Shown: positions 18,119 to 26,553 of the stretch, in pieces | Layout of the letters: the number at the start of each line of letters is the position of its first letter | How positions within the stretch are numbered: position 1 is the first letter of the stretch | DNA from: an uncultured Verrucomicrobiales bacterium | GTDB taxonomy: Bacteria; Verrucomicrobiota; Verrucomicrobiia; Verrucomicrobiales; Akkermansiaceae | Direction: 5' to 3' | DNA length: 64,000 bases | Assembly (NCBI GenBank): GCA_937951675.1 | Contig: CALFBI010000005.1 | Location: forward strand, 1 to 64,000 | Translations under genes and position numbers: made by a program | Notes under the pieces: generated by a model | What the model was told of the DNA's origin: nothing | What the model saw: only the letters and a program-made list of their open reading frames with translations | The model's database searches: none

Positions 18119-19707
18119 AATTCCTTTTACTTTTTTTACTTTTCCTCTCAGGAAATCTTCTTGCAGCCCTCAAACCCCCACTTCCACACGAGGTTGTTAT
18201 TCTCTATAATTCTTCACTCGAAGAATCTCTTGCTTTGGCGAAATACTATGCGAAAAAACGTCAAATCCCTGCCACAAACCTCGTTGGTCTTCCCTTGTCC
18301 CTAGAACCCCAGATCAACCGGAAAGAATACGAAGAAACTCTCTTAGAGCCTTTAAAAGCTAAGTTTACAAAAGAACAATGGTGGACAACAGGTCTGACCC
18401 AAGTCGAAAAAAACAATATTAAGGTCCTCGTCTGCATGAAAGGAGTGCCCTACAAAATCCAACGTTTCCCTATTAAAAACGCAAAAGGAGAAACTCTCAA
18501 AAAACCTTTTCAACAAGTCGCTAACGAAGCCTCTGTTGATAGTGAGCTTTCTCTCATGGGTCATTTTACTTACCCCGTCTCAGGGTTCCGGCCTAACCCT
18601 TATTACCGAAAAGAGGAATCATTCCGTTCCTTAAATCTCTCTAATATGGTTATGGTTGGTAGAATCGACGCTCCTGACTTGGAAACTTGCACCCGAATGA
18701 TTGACGACGCTCTCCTTGCTGAGAAAAAAGGTCTCTGGGGATACTGCTATCTCGACGAAGCCCATAAAGGTGGCGGGTATGTGATTGGGGACCAATGGCT
18801 CAAAAGTATCCAAACCCTCAACAAAAGAGAAGGAATCCCAACCATCACCGACCACAACAAAAACACCTTCACTCAAAATTACCCCATGCAGCACGCCTCT
18901 TACTACTATGGCTGGTATAGTCATAAAAAGTCCGGGCCATTTCTTAACCCTCAATTAAAATTCCCCCGTGGCGCAGTCGCCGTGCATATTCACTCTTTCA
19001 GTGCTGCTAATATTCAAACCACCAGTAATTATTGGGTCGGGACCCTTCTCAAAAAAGGAGCCTGTGCGACTTTGGGTAACGTCTATGAGCCTTATCTCAG
19101 CTTCACTCATCACCTTGATATTTTTCACGACCGCCTTCTCAAAGGGTATACTCTCATCGAGGCTGCCTCCATGGCCCATCCTGTGCTCTCTTGGCAAGGT
19201 GTTGTTTTAGGAGACCCTCTCTACCGTCCAGGAGCTCAGTTTTCTAATAAAAAAATATTCCAATCTAAGGAGCATCTCGATTTTAAAACAACTCGGCTTG
19301 CGGCGCTCACTTGGAAGGAATCTCCTCAAAAACAAAATCGTAAAATACGCTCTATCGCTAAGAAAAAGAAAAGCGCGATTCTTTATGAAAGCTTGGGCTT
19401 AAACCAGATTCTAGAAAATAACTTTAAGAACGCCCAAATAGCCTTTCATCAAGCTGCCACATGCACCGAAGATCGAGTCACTCTTCTCCGCTTGAAACTT
19501 CATGAAATAGAAATGCTTCGCATGTCCCAACGCAAAGAAGAAGCCATTACATTTCTTCACCAACTTCGTAAAGAAAACGCAGACCTTCCTGAAAACCTCT
19601 CTGTCGTCGGCTTACTCAATATTCTTGATCCACCTCCACCACCTCCAGTCACTTCAGAATCAGGTAACCCGAAGACACCTCAACAAACGCCCCCTCCAAA
19701 AAAGTGA
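18115..19707 (+). CDS. TIGR03790 family secreted protein
   Basis: 530 aa. Signal peptide KFLLLFLLFLSGNLLAA, then the TIGR03790 pattern: PHEVVILYNSSLEES, YYAKKRQIPATN, later a MKGVPYKI segment and an alpha/beta domain with VHIHSFSAANIQTT. This family is common in Planctomycetes and Verrucomicrobiota; its function is unknown. The C-terminus has a TPR-like helical stretch (FKNAQIAFHQAATCTED) and ends in a Pro-rich tail. It overlaps the upstream MBL gene by ATGA and the downstream DUF2851 gene by GTGA, so the three genes are coupled. Confidence 0.85.
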   Translation: MKFLLLFLLFLSGNLLAALKPPLPHEVVILYNSSLEESLALAKYYAKKRQIPATNLVGLPLSLEPQINRKEYEETLLEPLKAKFTKEQWWTTGLTQVEKNNIKVLVCMKGVPYKIQRFPIKNAKGETLKKPFQQVANEASVDSELSLMGHFTYPVSGFRPNPYYRKEESFRSLNLSNMVMVGRIDAPDLETCTRMIDDALLAEKKGLWGYCYLDEAHKGGGYVIGDQWLKSIQTLNKREGIPTITDHNKNTFTQNYPMQHASYYYGWYSHKKSGPFLNPQLKFPRGAVAVHIHSFSAANIQTTSNYWVGTLLKKGACATLGNVYEPYLSFTHHLDIFHDRLLKGYTLIEAASMAHPVLSWQGVVLGDPLYRPGAQFSNKKIFQSKEHLDFKTTRLAALTWKESPQKQNRKIRSIAKKKKSAILYESLGLNQILENNFKNAQIAFHQAATCTEDRVTLLRLKLHEIEMLRMSQRKEEAITFLHQLRKENADLPENLSVVGLLNILDPPPPPPVTSESGNPKTPQQTPPPKK

Positions 19708-21071
19708 CTCCTTCGGGAAAACGATACCAAACCTTTCGAGAAGCCTTTTTAGGGGGACTTTTAGCGGAAACTCATGATCAACTTCCTAGTGAGATCGAGC
19801 TTCAATCTCAGTGGTTCTCAGGAGCCTTCGGGAAGACTTTTTCTAATGGCATTGAAATCCTCGAGTTTGGAGAATGGAACCATGGCGCAGGCCCTGACTT
19901 CCTCAATGCCATTATCTCCTTCTCAGGCACCATTAAAAAAGGGGCGATCGAGATCGATAAGCACCCTAAAAACTGGGAACTTCACAAGCATCATCTCAAC
20001 CCTGCTTTCAACGAATGTATTTTGCACCTTAGCTTCCAAGAAGCTTCCTCAACTTACTTTTTTCGCACTTCCGAAAACCGCGAAATCCCTTCTCTTAATC
20101 TCTCGCATCTCTCTCCCAACTCTTCCCTAACAAAGCATCAGACCGCTCCGAACCTCCTTGCTCATCCAGGAACCTGTAGTGCCCCACTCGCTGACCTGAC
20201 AAAGGATCGCTTAACTTCGCTTCTTAAGGAAGCCGCGATGCACCGTGCCCAGCGCAAGTCGAATCAATTTCTCTCGATCCAACGGACGCAGGGTAAAGAG
20301 CAAGCACTTTGGCAAGCTCTCGCTCGAACCCTAGGCTATCACCCCAACCAGCTCGCGATGGAAGTCCTCTCACAGAGACTCCCGGTGCGAACTTGGGAGC
20401 CTGAAAAAATGGAAGCTCTGCTTCTCGGGGCGGCAGGCTTCCTCGCCCCTCACCTCCATGAAAAAGCGCCTCCAGAATCTCGAGCTTATATTGAACAACT
20501 ATGGGTGACTTGGTGGAAATACCGCCAAGAAAAAGAAATCCACGAAGAACGCTCCATTCCTTGGACGATGAATGGACTACGCCCTCAAAATCATCCTCAT
20601 CGCCGGGTCGGAGCTCTCGCCACACTGGCAACGCATTGGAAGACTCTTTTCTCGACTTTCCAATCTGATTTAGAGCAAGGCTCCTTTGTTACAATGAATA
20701 AGGCTCTCGCAGAGCTTTCTCACCCATTTTGGTCTCAACACTACACCCTTACCTCCTCATCAAGCTCACGCCCCATTGCCCTCTTTGGAAAAAGCAGGGC
20801 GCAAGACTTCATCATTAACCATCTCCTCCCTCTCCAACTTCATCAACATGATTCTTTCTGGGATCAATATGAACAAGTAAAAGCGCCTCCCGCCAGCCAA
20901 CCCATCAAGACCGCCCTCACTCGATTGTTAGGAAAAAGAGAAGATCTAAACTCTTGGACCAAATACGCTTGGCAGCAACAAGGGCTTCTCGAAATCTATC
21001 GAGACTTTTGCGCCTCTCAGCAGGAAGGTTGCCTCCATTGTCCTTTCTCTCAACAACTACAACAGTGGTGA
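19704..21071 (+). CDS. DUF2851 family protein, possible nuclease-like
   Basis: 455 aa, starting at a GTG (19704) that overlaps the stop of TIGR03790 as GTGA. The N-terminal half holds the DUF2851 signature: NHGAGPDFLNAII, then GAIEIDKHPKNWELH and NECILHLSF. The spacing PD-x(about 17)-E-I-D-K resembles a PD-(D/E)xK nuclease core; that reading is my inference. The C-terminal half is helical and ends in a cysteine cluster (CASQQEGCLHCPF) that could bind metal. The next gene is dprA, 13 bp downstream, which fits a DNA-processing role but does not prove it. Confidence 0.85.
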   Translation: MTPSGKRYQTFREAFLGGLLAETHDQLPSEIELQSQWFSGAFGKTFSNGIEILEFGEWNHGAGPDFLNAIISFSGTIKKGAIEIDKHPKNWELHKHHLNPAFNECILHLSFQEASSTYFFRTSENREIPSLNLSHLSPNSSLTKHQTAPNLLAHPGTCSAPLADLTKDRLTSLLKEAAMHRAQRKSNQFLSIQRTQGKEQALWQALARTLGYHPNQLAMEVLSQRLPVRTWEPEKMEALLLGAAGFLAPHLHEKAPPESRAYIEQLWVTWWKYRQEKEIHEERSIPWTMNGLRPQNHPHRRVGALATLATHWKTLFSTFQSDLEQGSFVTMNKALAELSHPFWSQHYTLTSSSSSRPIALFGKSRAQDFIINHLLPLQLHQHDSFWDQYEQVKAPPASQPIKTALTRLLGKREDLNSWTKYAWQQQGLLEIYRDFCASQQEGCLHCPFSQQLQQW

Positions 21072-21084
21072 ACCTTCTCTCTCT

Positions 21085-22185
21085 ATGAATTCTCAAGAAG
21101 CTCTTCTAACTCTCTCTCTCATCTCTGGCCTTGGGCCAACTCGAATCCGACGCCTTCTTGCCCATTTCAAAGAAGCTCAATCTGTCCTCTCCGCCAGCCC
21201 GCGCGAACTTCAATCTGTCTCAGGGATTGGCAACGAAACAGCCTCCTTAATTCATCAATGGGAAAACACGGTTGACCTCACAGGAACTCTCAGCGAGCTA
21301 AACCGAAGAGAGCTCTCACTTCTCACTCCCGACTCTGAACTCTGGCCTGAGTCTCTTCGCCAACAACCTGACGCTCCCGTCCTCCTTTATGTTTGGGGAA
21401 AGATCCTCCCCAAAGATCAACATGCGATCTCTATTGTTGGCTCTCGCAATACGACTCATTACGGTCGTGAAGTCACAAAGCAATTTTCTTTCCGTCTAGC
21501 CCAATCAGGCTACACCATTATCTCGGGGCTCGCACGAGGAATTGACACTCATGCTCACGAAGCCGCTATTGCCGCCAAAGGGCGAACCATTGCGGTGCTC
21601 GGGTCAGGACTGGCCCAAATTTACCCTCCTGAAAATCTCCCCCTTGCCGAAAAAATAGTATCAGGGCACGGCGCCGTCATCACCGAGTTCCCTCTTCACC
21701 AGCCTCCAGACAAACGCACCTTCCCTCAGCGAAATAGGATCGTCGCTCAATGGGGCGAATCTCTCTTAGTAACAGAAGCAGCTCATCGTTCTGGGGCTTT
21801 GATTACCGCAAACATGGCTGCTGACGCAGGCAAAACCGTTTTTGTCATCCCTGGACCTATTGACCGTGAGCACTCCGCTGGATGTCATTTCCTCATCCGA
21901 CAGGGCGCGACTCTTGTCACTCAAGCCGAAGACCTCGTTTCAGACCGGCTTCTCAATCTCGAAGCCCCTGTGACTTCTCCGATCTCCACTCCCGAACCTA
22001 CTTTAGACTTAACTCCAGAGGAACGAGTTCTCTATGACCTCTTAGATTCACAGGAAAAAACGATCGCTTTTCTCACTCAACAAAGCGGACTAAATTCTTC
22101 ACAAGTCTCTAGCTCTCTCATGACATTAGAGCTTAAGTCCCTCATTCGACAGCTCCCTGGAATGAATTTCGTTAAGGCATCATAA
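21085..22185 (+). CDS. dprA: DNA-processing protein DprA
   Basis: 366 aa. DprA loads RecA on incoming single-stranded DNA in natural transformation. An N-terminal SAM/HhH-like region (LSLISGLGPTRIRRLLAHF) precedes the Rossmann-like domain, whose signatures ISGLARGIDTHAHEAA, GSGLAQIYPPEN, and the FPQRNRIVA and SGALITANMAADAGK segments are complete. A C-terminal winged-helix (LLDSQEKTIAFLTQQSGL) closes the protein. Length is normal. No Shine-Dalgarno sequence precedes the ATG. It follows DUF2851 by 13 bp. Presence suggests competence machinery elsewhere in the genome. Confidence 0.95.
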   Translation: MNSQEALLTLSLISGLGPTRIRRLLAHFKEAQSVLSASPRELQSVSGIGNETASLIHQWENTVDLTGTLSELNRRELSLLTPDSELWPESLRQQPDAPVLLYVWGKILPKDQHAISIVGSRNTTHYGREVTKQFSFRLAQSGYTIISGLARGIDTHAHEAAIAAKGRTIAVLGSGLAQIYPPENLPLAEKIVSGHGAVITEFPLHQPPDKRTFPQRNRIVAQWGESLLVTEAAHRSGALITANMAADAGKTVFVIPGPIDREHSAGCHFLIRQGATLVTQAEDLVSDRLLNLEAPVTSPISTPEPTLDLTPEERVLYDLLDSQEKTIAFLTQQSGLNSSQVSSSLMTLELKSLIRQLPGMNFVKAS

Positions 22186-22250
22186 ATTTAAGATAGATCC
22201 TAGCTTGCGAGAGACCAAAAGTTCCTTCACCGTCTAAGCACTCATCGCAC

Positions 22251-22457
22251 ATGCCTTTCCAATCCGTCACTCTCCAGTTTCCCTGCCCTCAATGTGGAAG
22301 TCATCTGACGCTTAACCACGCTGAAGCAGAAGGTGAATGCCCCAAATGTGGTATTTTATTAAGAGCCCAACTTTCGGTGCAACCAATCGACTCTCGTGAT
22401 CGGAAAAAGCCTAAAGGATGGCATGAGCGAACATTTAGACCTAGCTCAGGATCATAG
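22251..22457 (+). CDS. Small zinc-ribbon protein
   Basis: 68 aa with two CxxC knuckles, CPQCGSHL (about residues 12-19) and CPKCGILL (about 31-38), 16 residues apart, as in a zinc ribbon that would bind one zinc. The rest is polar and basic toward the C-terminus (SRDRKKPKGWHERTF). No membrane segment. It sits between dprA and topB on the same strand. Function unknown: small zinc ribbons of this kind often bind nucleic acid or act as adaptor. Confidence 0.7.
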   Translation: MPFQSVTLQFPCPQCGSHLTLNHAEAEGECPKCGILLRAQLSVQPIDSRDRKKPKGWHERTFRPSSGS

Positions 22458-22551
22458 GAACTTTCCTAAAAAGCGGGCTAATTGTTGTTTTTTTTGCTTA
22501 ATCTAAAAAAAGCGCTTCACAAAAGCCCCCTCTTGCCACTAGCGGTAAGTC

Positions 22552-25158
22552 ATGGGCAAATTATTGATTATCGCTGAGAAACCATCAGTCGCGACTGATT
22601 TAGCTCGCGTCTTGGCGAAACTTCCCTCCCTTGGCAAATTTGAAAAACAGGGAAAAGACCGGAATATTTATTTTGAAAACGAGGCCGCCGTCATCACTTC
22701 TGCGGTAGGGCATCTCGTCGAACTCAAAATGCCGACTGGACCGAATGGGAAAAACCTTCCTTGGAAGTTTGATGTTCTTCCGGCCATTCCTCCTCAGTTT
22801 GAGCTGCAGCCGATTGAACAATCTGAAACACGCCTCAAGCAAGTGCTCAAGCTCGCTCGCCGCAAGGACATCGACCAAATCGTCAATGCTTGTGATGCTG
22901 GCCGTGAGGGTGAACTTATCTTTGCTTATATTATGGAACTCGGTAAAATCGAGAAACCCGTGCAACGCCTCTGGATGCAATCCATGACTGACGGATCCAT
23001 TATTGAAGCGTGGGACAAACTCCGTCCAAGTGCGGAAATGAGTGACCTCACTGACGCCGCGAAATGTCGCTCCGAATCCGATTGGCTTATCGGTCTCAAC
23101 TCTACTCGCGCTCTTACCTGCTTCCGATCCCGCCACGGTGGGTTCAACATCACGGCGGCTGGCCGGGTGCAAACACCCACTCTTGCAATCCTTGCAAAAA
23201 GAGAAAAAGAGATTCGCGAATTTCTCCCTACTTCCTACTCCGAAGTGCATGCCACCTTCTCGGTCTCTGCCGGAGAATACCTTGGGAAATGGATCGACCC
23301 GAACTTTAAAAAAAGCACGGACCTCCCTCACGGTCGTGCCGAACGTATCTGGGAACGAACGAGCTCCGAAGAAATCCACGCTCGTTGCGAAGGTAAAACC
23401 GCTCTTATTACCGAGGAGAAAAAGCCTCAGAAACAGGCCCCGGCTCAACTTTACGACCTCACCTCTCTCCAACGTGAAGCCTCCAGCCGCTTTGGTTACT
23501 CTGCTAAACGCACCCTTCAAATCGCACAAGCGCTTTACGAACGGTATAAAATGTTAACCTACCCGCGGACAGACTCTAAATGCCTTCCCGAAGATTACCT
23601 CGGAAAAGTCCACGAAACCGTCGACGCGATTCAAAGTGATTACTCTCCTCTCGCTCCTTTCGCTAAAGAGGTCAAACAAAACGAATGGGTGAAACCTAAC
23701 AAGCGAATCTTCAACAACGCTAAAGTCAGCGATCACTTCGCTATTATTCCGACAGGTCGCTTTGTCAAACTCGATGAAGACGCTCAGAAAATTTTTGATC
23801 TCGTTACGAAACGATTCCTCGCCATCTTCTACCCATCTGCGGTTTACGAAGTCACTCGTCGCTATTCTGTGATCGATCATGGTAATCAAAAAGACACCTT
23901 CCGCACCGATGGCCGAGTTCTCGTAGAGCCAGGTTGGCTCGCTGTCTATGGCCGCAAGCCTGGAGTCCCTGAAGGGAAAGACGAGCTCACTGGAGTGACC
24001 GAAGGCGAATCTGGACAAGTCACTGATATCGAAATCAAAGACGATGAAACGCGTCCTCCAGCGCGTTACAGTGAAGCGACACTCCTTTCCGCAATGGAAA
24101 GTGCCGGCAAACTCATCACCGAAGAAGAACTTCGCGAAGCCATGGGCGAACGAGGCCTCGGCACTCCTGCCACCCGTGCCGCGACGATCGAAGGTCTCCT
24201 CCGCCAAAAATACCTTGCCCGAGACGGACGTGAATTCCACGTCTCAGGGAAAGGAATGCGTCTCATTGAAATCCTTCATGAAATGGATATCGACACCCTC
24301 GCCTCTGCTAGTATGACTGGAGAATGGGAGTTTAAACTTCGTCAAATGGAGGAAGGTCATATCGCCCGGTCGGACTTCATGAAAGAGATCATCGACCTCA
24401 CCAGAAACATTGTGGAGAGAGCAAAAGAGCACTCCGACATGCTTAAAAACAGGGTCTTTCCTGATCTTCCCTGCCCTTGCCCAGCCTGCGGCACAGAGAA
24501 TCTCAAACAGACCGATGCCACTTTCGAATGCCGGAATGAGGAATGTAAATTCAAAGGGAAAAAGCACATCGCGGGCCGTGAGCTAACTGAGGAAGAATCA
24601 ATCCAACTCTACTCTACGAAATTTGTGGGTCCTCTTGAAGGATTCCGCTCACGATTCAACAAACCTTTCGAAGCAGCACTCGAACTCGATGCTAAATTCA
24701 AAGTGAACTTTGTCTTCGATCAAGACGAACCCGAAAGTATTCAGGACTTCAAAGAAGAGCAAATCATTGGCCACACCAAGCTCCCTGACGGTCGAGAAGT
24801 CACCGTTTACGAAACGGAAAAAGCTTACTTCGTGCCCGCTCTCGCTAATGAAGATAATAAGAATGGGCTCCGACTTGGCAAAATGATCCTGCAGCGCACG
24901 ATCCCAGCAGACCAAGCCTTGAAGTTAGTTGGGGAAGGAAAAACAGACCTTCTCAACGGTTTTATTTCTAAGCGAACCAAACGAGCCTTTGGAGCGCACC
25001 TCACTCTCAATCTCGAAGAATACAAAATCGGGTTCGAATTTGCAGAACGCAAAACGGCTGCAAAAAAAGGAGCTAAGAAAAAAACCGCTACCAAAAAGAA
25101 AACGGCAAAAAAAGCAGCAAAAAAGAAAACCGCTTCCAAAAAAGAAGAGTCTTCTTAA
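22552..25158 (+). CDS. topB: DNA topoisomerase III (type IA)
   Basis: 868 aa. A Toprim domain ([28 protein letters not shown] with the metal acidic residues) is followed by the gate domains and the active-site tyrosine in [15 protein letters not shown] (about residue 338), as in type IA topoisomerases that relax or decatenate single-strand crossings. A zinc ribbon-like segment (CPCPACG, CRNEEC, about 640-670) and a C-terminal Topo_C-type repeat come next. The last ~35 residues are a Lys/Ala/Thr tail ([14 protein letters not shown]) of histone H1 type, adding non-specific DNA binding. Two long antisense frames in this gene are codon-bias shadows. Confidence 0.92.
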   Translation: MGKLLIIAEKPSVATDLARVLAKLPSLGKFEKQGKDRNIYFENEAAVITSAVGHLVELKMPTGPNGKNLPWKFDVLPAIPPQFELQPIEQSETRLKQVLKLARRKDIDQIVNACDAGREGELIFAYIMELGKIEKPVQRLWMQSMTDGSIIEAWDKLRPSAEMSDLTDAAKCRSESDWLIGLNSTRALTCFRSRHGGFNITAAGRVQTPTLAILAKREKEIREFLPTSYSEVHATFSVSAGEYLGKWIDPNFKKSTDLPHGRAERIWERTSSEEIHARCEGKTALITEEKKPQKQAPAQLYDLTSLQREASSRFGYSAKRTLQIAQALYERYKMLTYPRTDSKCLPEDYLGKVHETVDAIQSDYSPLAPFAKEVKQNEWVKPNKRIFNNAKVSDHFAIIPTGRFVKLDEDAQKIFDLVTKRFLAIFYPSAVYEVTRRYSVIDHGNQKDTFRTDGRVLVEPGWLAVYGRKPGVPEGKDELTGVTEGESGQVTDIEIKDDETRPPARYSEATLLSAMESAGKLITEEELREAMGERGLGTPATRAATIEGLLRQKYLARDGREFHVSGKGMRLIEILHEMDIDTLASASMTGEWEFKLRQMEEGHIARSDFMKEIIDLTRNIVERAKEHSDMLKNRVFPDLPCPCPACGTENLKQTDATFECRNEECKFKGKKHIAGRELTEEESIQLYSTKFVGPLEGFRSRFNKPFEAALELDAKFKVNFVFDQDEPESIQDFKEEQIIGHTKLPDGREVTVYETEKAYFVPALANEDNKNGLRLGKMILQRTIPADQALKLVGEGKTDLLNGFISKRTKRAFGAHLTLNLEEYKIGFEFAERKTAAKKGAKKKTATKKKTAKKAAKKKTASKKEESS

Positions 25159-25257
25159 ATCAAACTCTACAGCGGCCTTTGAACCAAAAAACCATCATTT
25201 CAAACAGATCATGACTCTTCGTTTGACCTCTTCAAAAGAGGTCCTACACTCACTCTT

Positions 25258-25896
25258 GTGATTGAGTTTAATCTTTTTGGTATTCCGATTCGGATCCTCC
25301 CGATGCACTGGGCGGTCCTCGCTATTTACGGCGCCTTAATTAATGGCTTTAATGGAACCGATGACCTGATTGGCATTGGCCTTTTCGTGCTTGCTGGATT
25401 TCTTTCCATTCTCATTCACGAGCTCGGGCATTCGATCGTAGGCCGCTGGTGTGGCGCTCCCCATACCGAGATTGAACTTCATGCTTTTGGTGGTTTTGCG
25501 ACCTTCCCTGGAGCACGGTTTTCGCGAGGGCAAAGCATCATCACCACTTTCGCGGGCCCAGGATTTCAAGTCCTAGCAGGAGTAGCAGTGCTTAGTATCA
25601 CCCGTTTCGCCGGAACCCCTCAGTCGATGCTCGTCATCTTTCTCTCTTACTTTATCATGGTGAGCTTTTTTTGGGCCATTCTGAATTTGATCCCTGTCAT
25701 TCCTCTCGATGGAGGCCAGATCATGGCCGCCGCACTTGGCGAACGCCGCCGGGGCCTCGCTCTCACAGTCAGTATTGTGGTGGCTGTCGTAGTTGGTGCC
25801 GCACTTTTCATCTTCTTAAAATCCATTATTTTCCCACTTTTCCTGGGCATGATGGCTTACCAAAACTGGCAGGAAAAGCAGATGCGAGGATTCTAA
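25258..25896 (+). CDS. M50 (site-2-type) intramembrane zinc metalloprotease
   Basis: 212 aa beginning at GTG (25258). Six hydrophobic segments with HELGHS (about residues 57-62) as the HExxH metal site and NLIPVIPLDGGQ (about 139-150) giving the third ligand Asp. This is the catalytic core of site-2 proteases, which cut membrane-bound regulators; no PDZ or CBS domain is attached, so it belongs to the small rhomboid-size branch. Substrate unknown. It lies 99 bp behind topB and 21 bp ahead of the DUF2237 gene. Confidence 0.88.
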   Translation: MIEFNLFGIPIRILPMHWAVLAIYGALINGFNGTDDLIGIGLFVLAGFLSILIHELGHSIVGRWCGAPHTEIELHAFGGFATFPGARFSRGQSIITTFAGPGFQVLAGVAVLSITRFAGTPQSMLVIFLSYFIMVSFFWAILNLIPVIPLDGGQIMAAALGERRRGLALTVSIVVAVVVGAALFIFLKSIIFPLFLGMMAYQNWQEKQMRGF

Positions 25897-25917
25897 GTCT
25901 CCTTCTTTTAACCCCTC

Positions 25918-26286
25918 ATGCCTACACGCTACAACGTTCTCGGAGGAGAACTCATTCCATGCTCTCTGCAACCTCTCACCGGATTTTACCGTGATGGTTA
26001 TTGCCATTCAGGAGCCGATGACGAAGGACTGCACATCATTTGCACGGTCATGACTGATGAGTTTCTCTCTTTCAGTAAAACCTCGGGAAATGATTTATCC
26101 ACACCCCATCCTGAATTTCATTTTCCTGGCCTGAAGGCTGGTGACTGCTGGTGCCTCTGCGCTCTACGATGGGTGGAAGCTTTTAAAGCCGGGTGCGCCC
26201 CTCAAGTCATTTTAGAAGCCTCAAGTGAGTCTATTCTCGAATTTGTTGATAAAGAGGACCTTATCGCTCATCAGCACAAAGCCTGA
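25918..26286 (+). CDS. DUF2237 family protein
   Basis: 122 aa, matching DUF2237 across its whole length: NVLGGELIPCS, PLTGFYRDGYCHSGADDEG, CTVMTDEFLSFSKTSGNDLS, then FPGLKAGDCWCLCALRWVEA. The family is small, cytoplasmic and of unknown function, widespread in bacteria; four conserved Cys may bind metal. It ends the co-directional run that starts with the MBL hydrolase and converges on the FAD monooxygenase gene, with the 6S-like RNA between them. Confidence 0.9.
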   Translation: MPTRYNVLGGELIPCSLQPLTGFYRDGYCHSGADDEGLHIICTVMTDEFLSFSKTSGNDLSTPHPEFHFPGLKAGDCWCLCALRWVEAFKAGCAPQVILEASSESILEFVDKEDLIAHQHKA

Positions 26287-26341
26287 CCTCTTTCGACGGA
26301 CCTAAAAGCGATAAAACTCACTGTTAAAAAGTCGATTCCTA

Positions 26342-26369
26342 TTGCATCCATTTCCAGTGAAGCTATTAT
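26342..26369 (+). promoter_or_regulatory. Sigma-70 promoter of the candidate 6S-like RNA
   Basis: TTGCAT at 26342-26347 and TATTAT at 26364-26369, separated by 16 bp, form a good -35/-10 pair. The predicted start of transcription is at about 26375-26377, exactly where the base-paired RNA begins. No open reading frame with codon support follows. Confidence 0.6.
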
Positions 26370-26376
26370 TAGCAAT

Positions 26377-26553
26377 GTCTACCGCTTGCGCCCGATATGG
26401 TGGTGTGCCCAGACCGATATGAAATTAATGGGGGCAGCCCTCCTCGATCAAAGTCAAGCCTTTCCAGGAAGGCTGCGACTGAGGAGAAGTCCCCAACCTA
26501 CAGAGATCACGGTATGTGGCTCTAAACCATGGACCTTGCGGCGGACCTTTTTT
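26377..26553 (+). ncRNA. ssrS: Candidate 6S-like (SsrS) structured RNA
   Basis: An about 177-nt region with its own promoter and an ending T-run. GTCTACCGC (26377-26385) pairs with GCGGCGGAC (26538-26546) in 8 of 9 positions to close the molecule, and TTTTTT follows at 26548-26553. A long central helix spans 26430-26494: GGGG/CCCC, CTCCTC/GAGGAG, AGTC/GACT and AGCCTT/AAGGCT around a 6-nt loop, with bulges. Unpaired arms of about 44 and 43 nt lie between them, with possible short pairing (ATGGT/ACCAT). Closing stem, large bubble and long terminal arm match the architecture of 6S RNA, which sequesters sigma-70 RNA polymerase; CTTGCGGCGGA also resembles the 3' end of E. coli 6S. The structure is seen; the 6S identity is inference. 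Confidence 0.5.

Noticed and set aside
22600-23529. A 309-aa open frame antisense to topB, and another at 23554-24240
   Set aside because: Both mirror the strong codon bias of topB, show no recognisable domain and have no supported start; shadows.
26377-26553. SRP RNA, RNase P RNA, tmRNA or a riboswitch as the identity of the structured RNA
   Set aside because: No SRP GGAA-loop/AGCAG motif, no RNase P core sequences, no tRNA-like end, and no downstream plus-strand gene to regulate.
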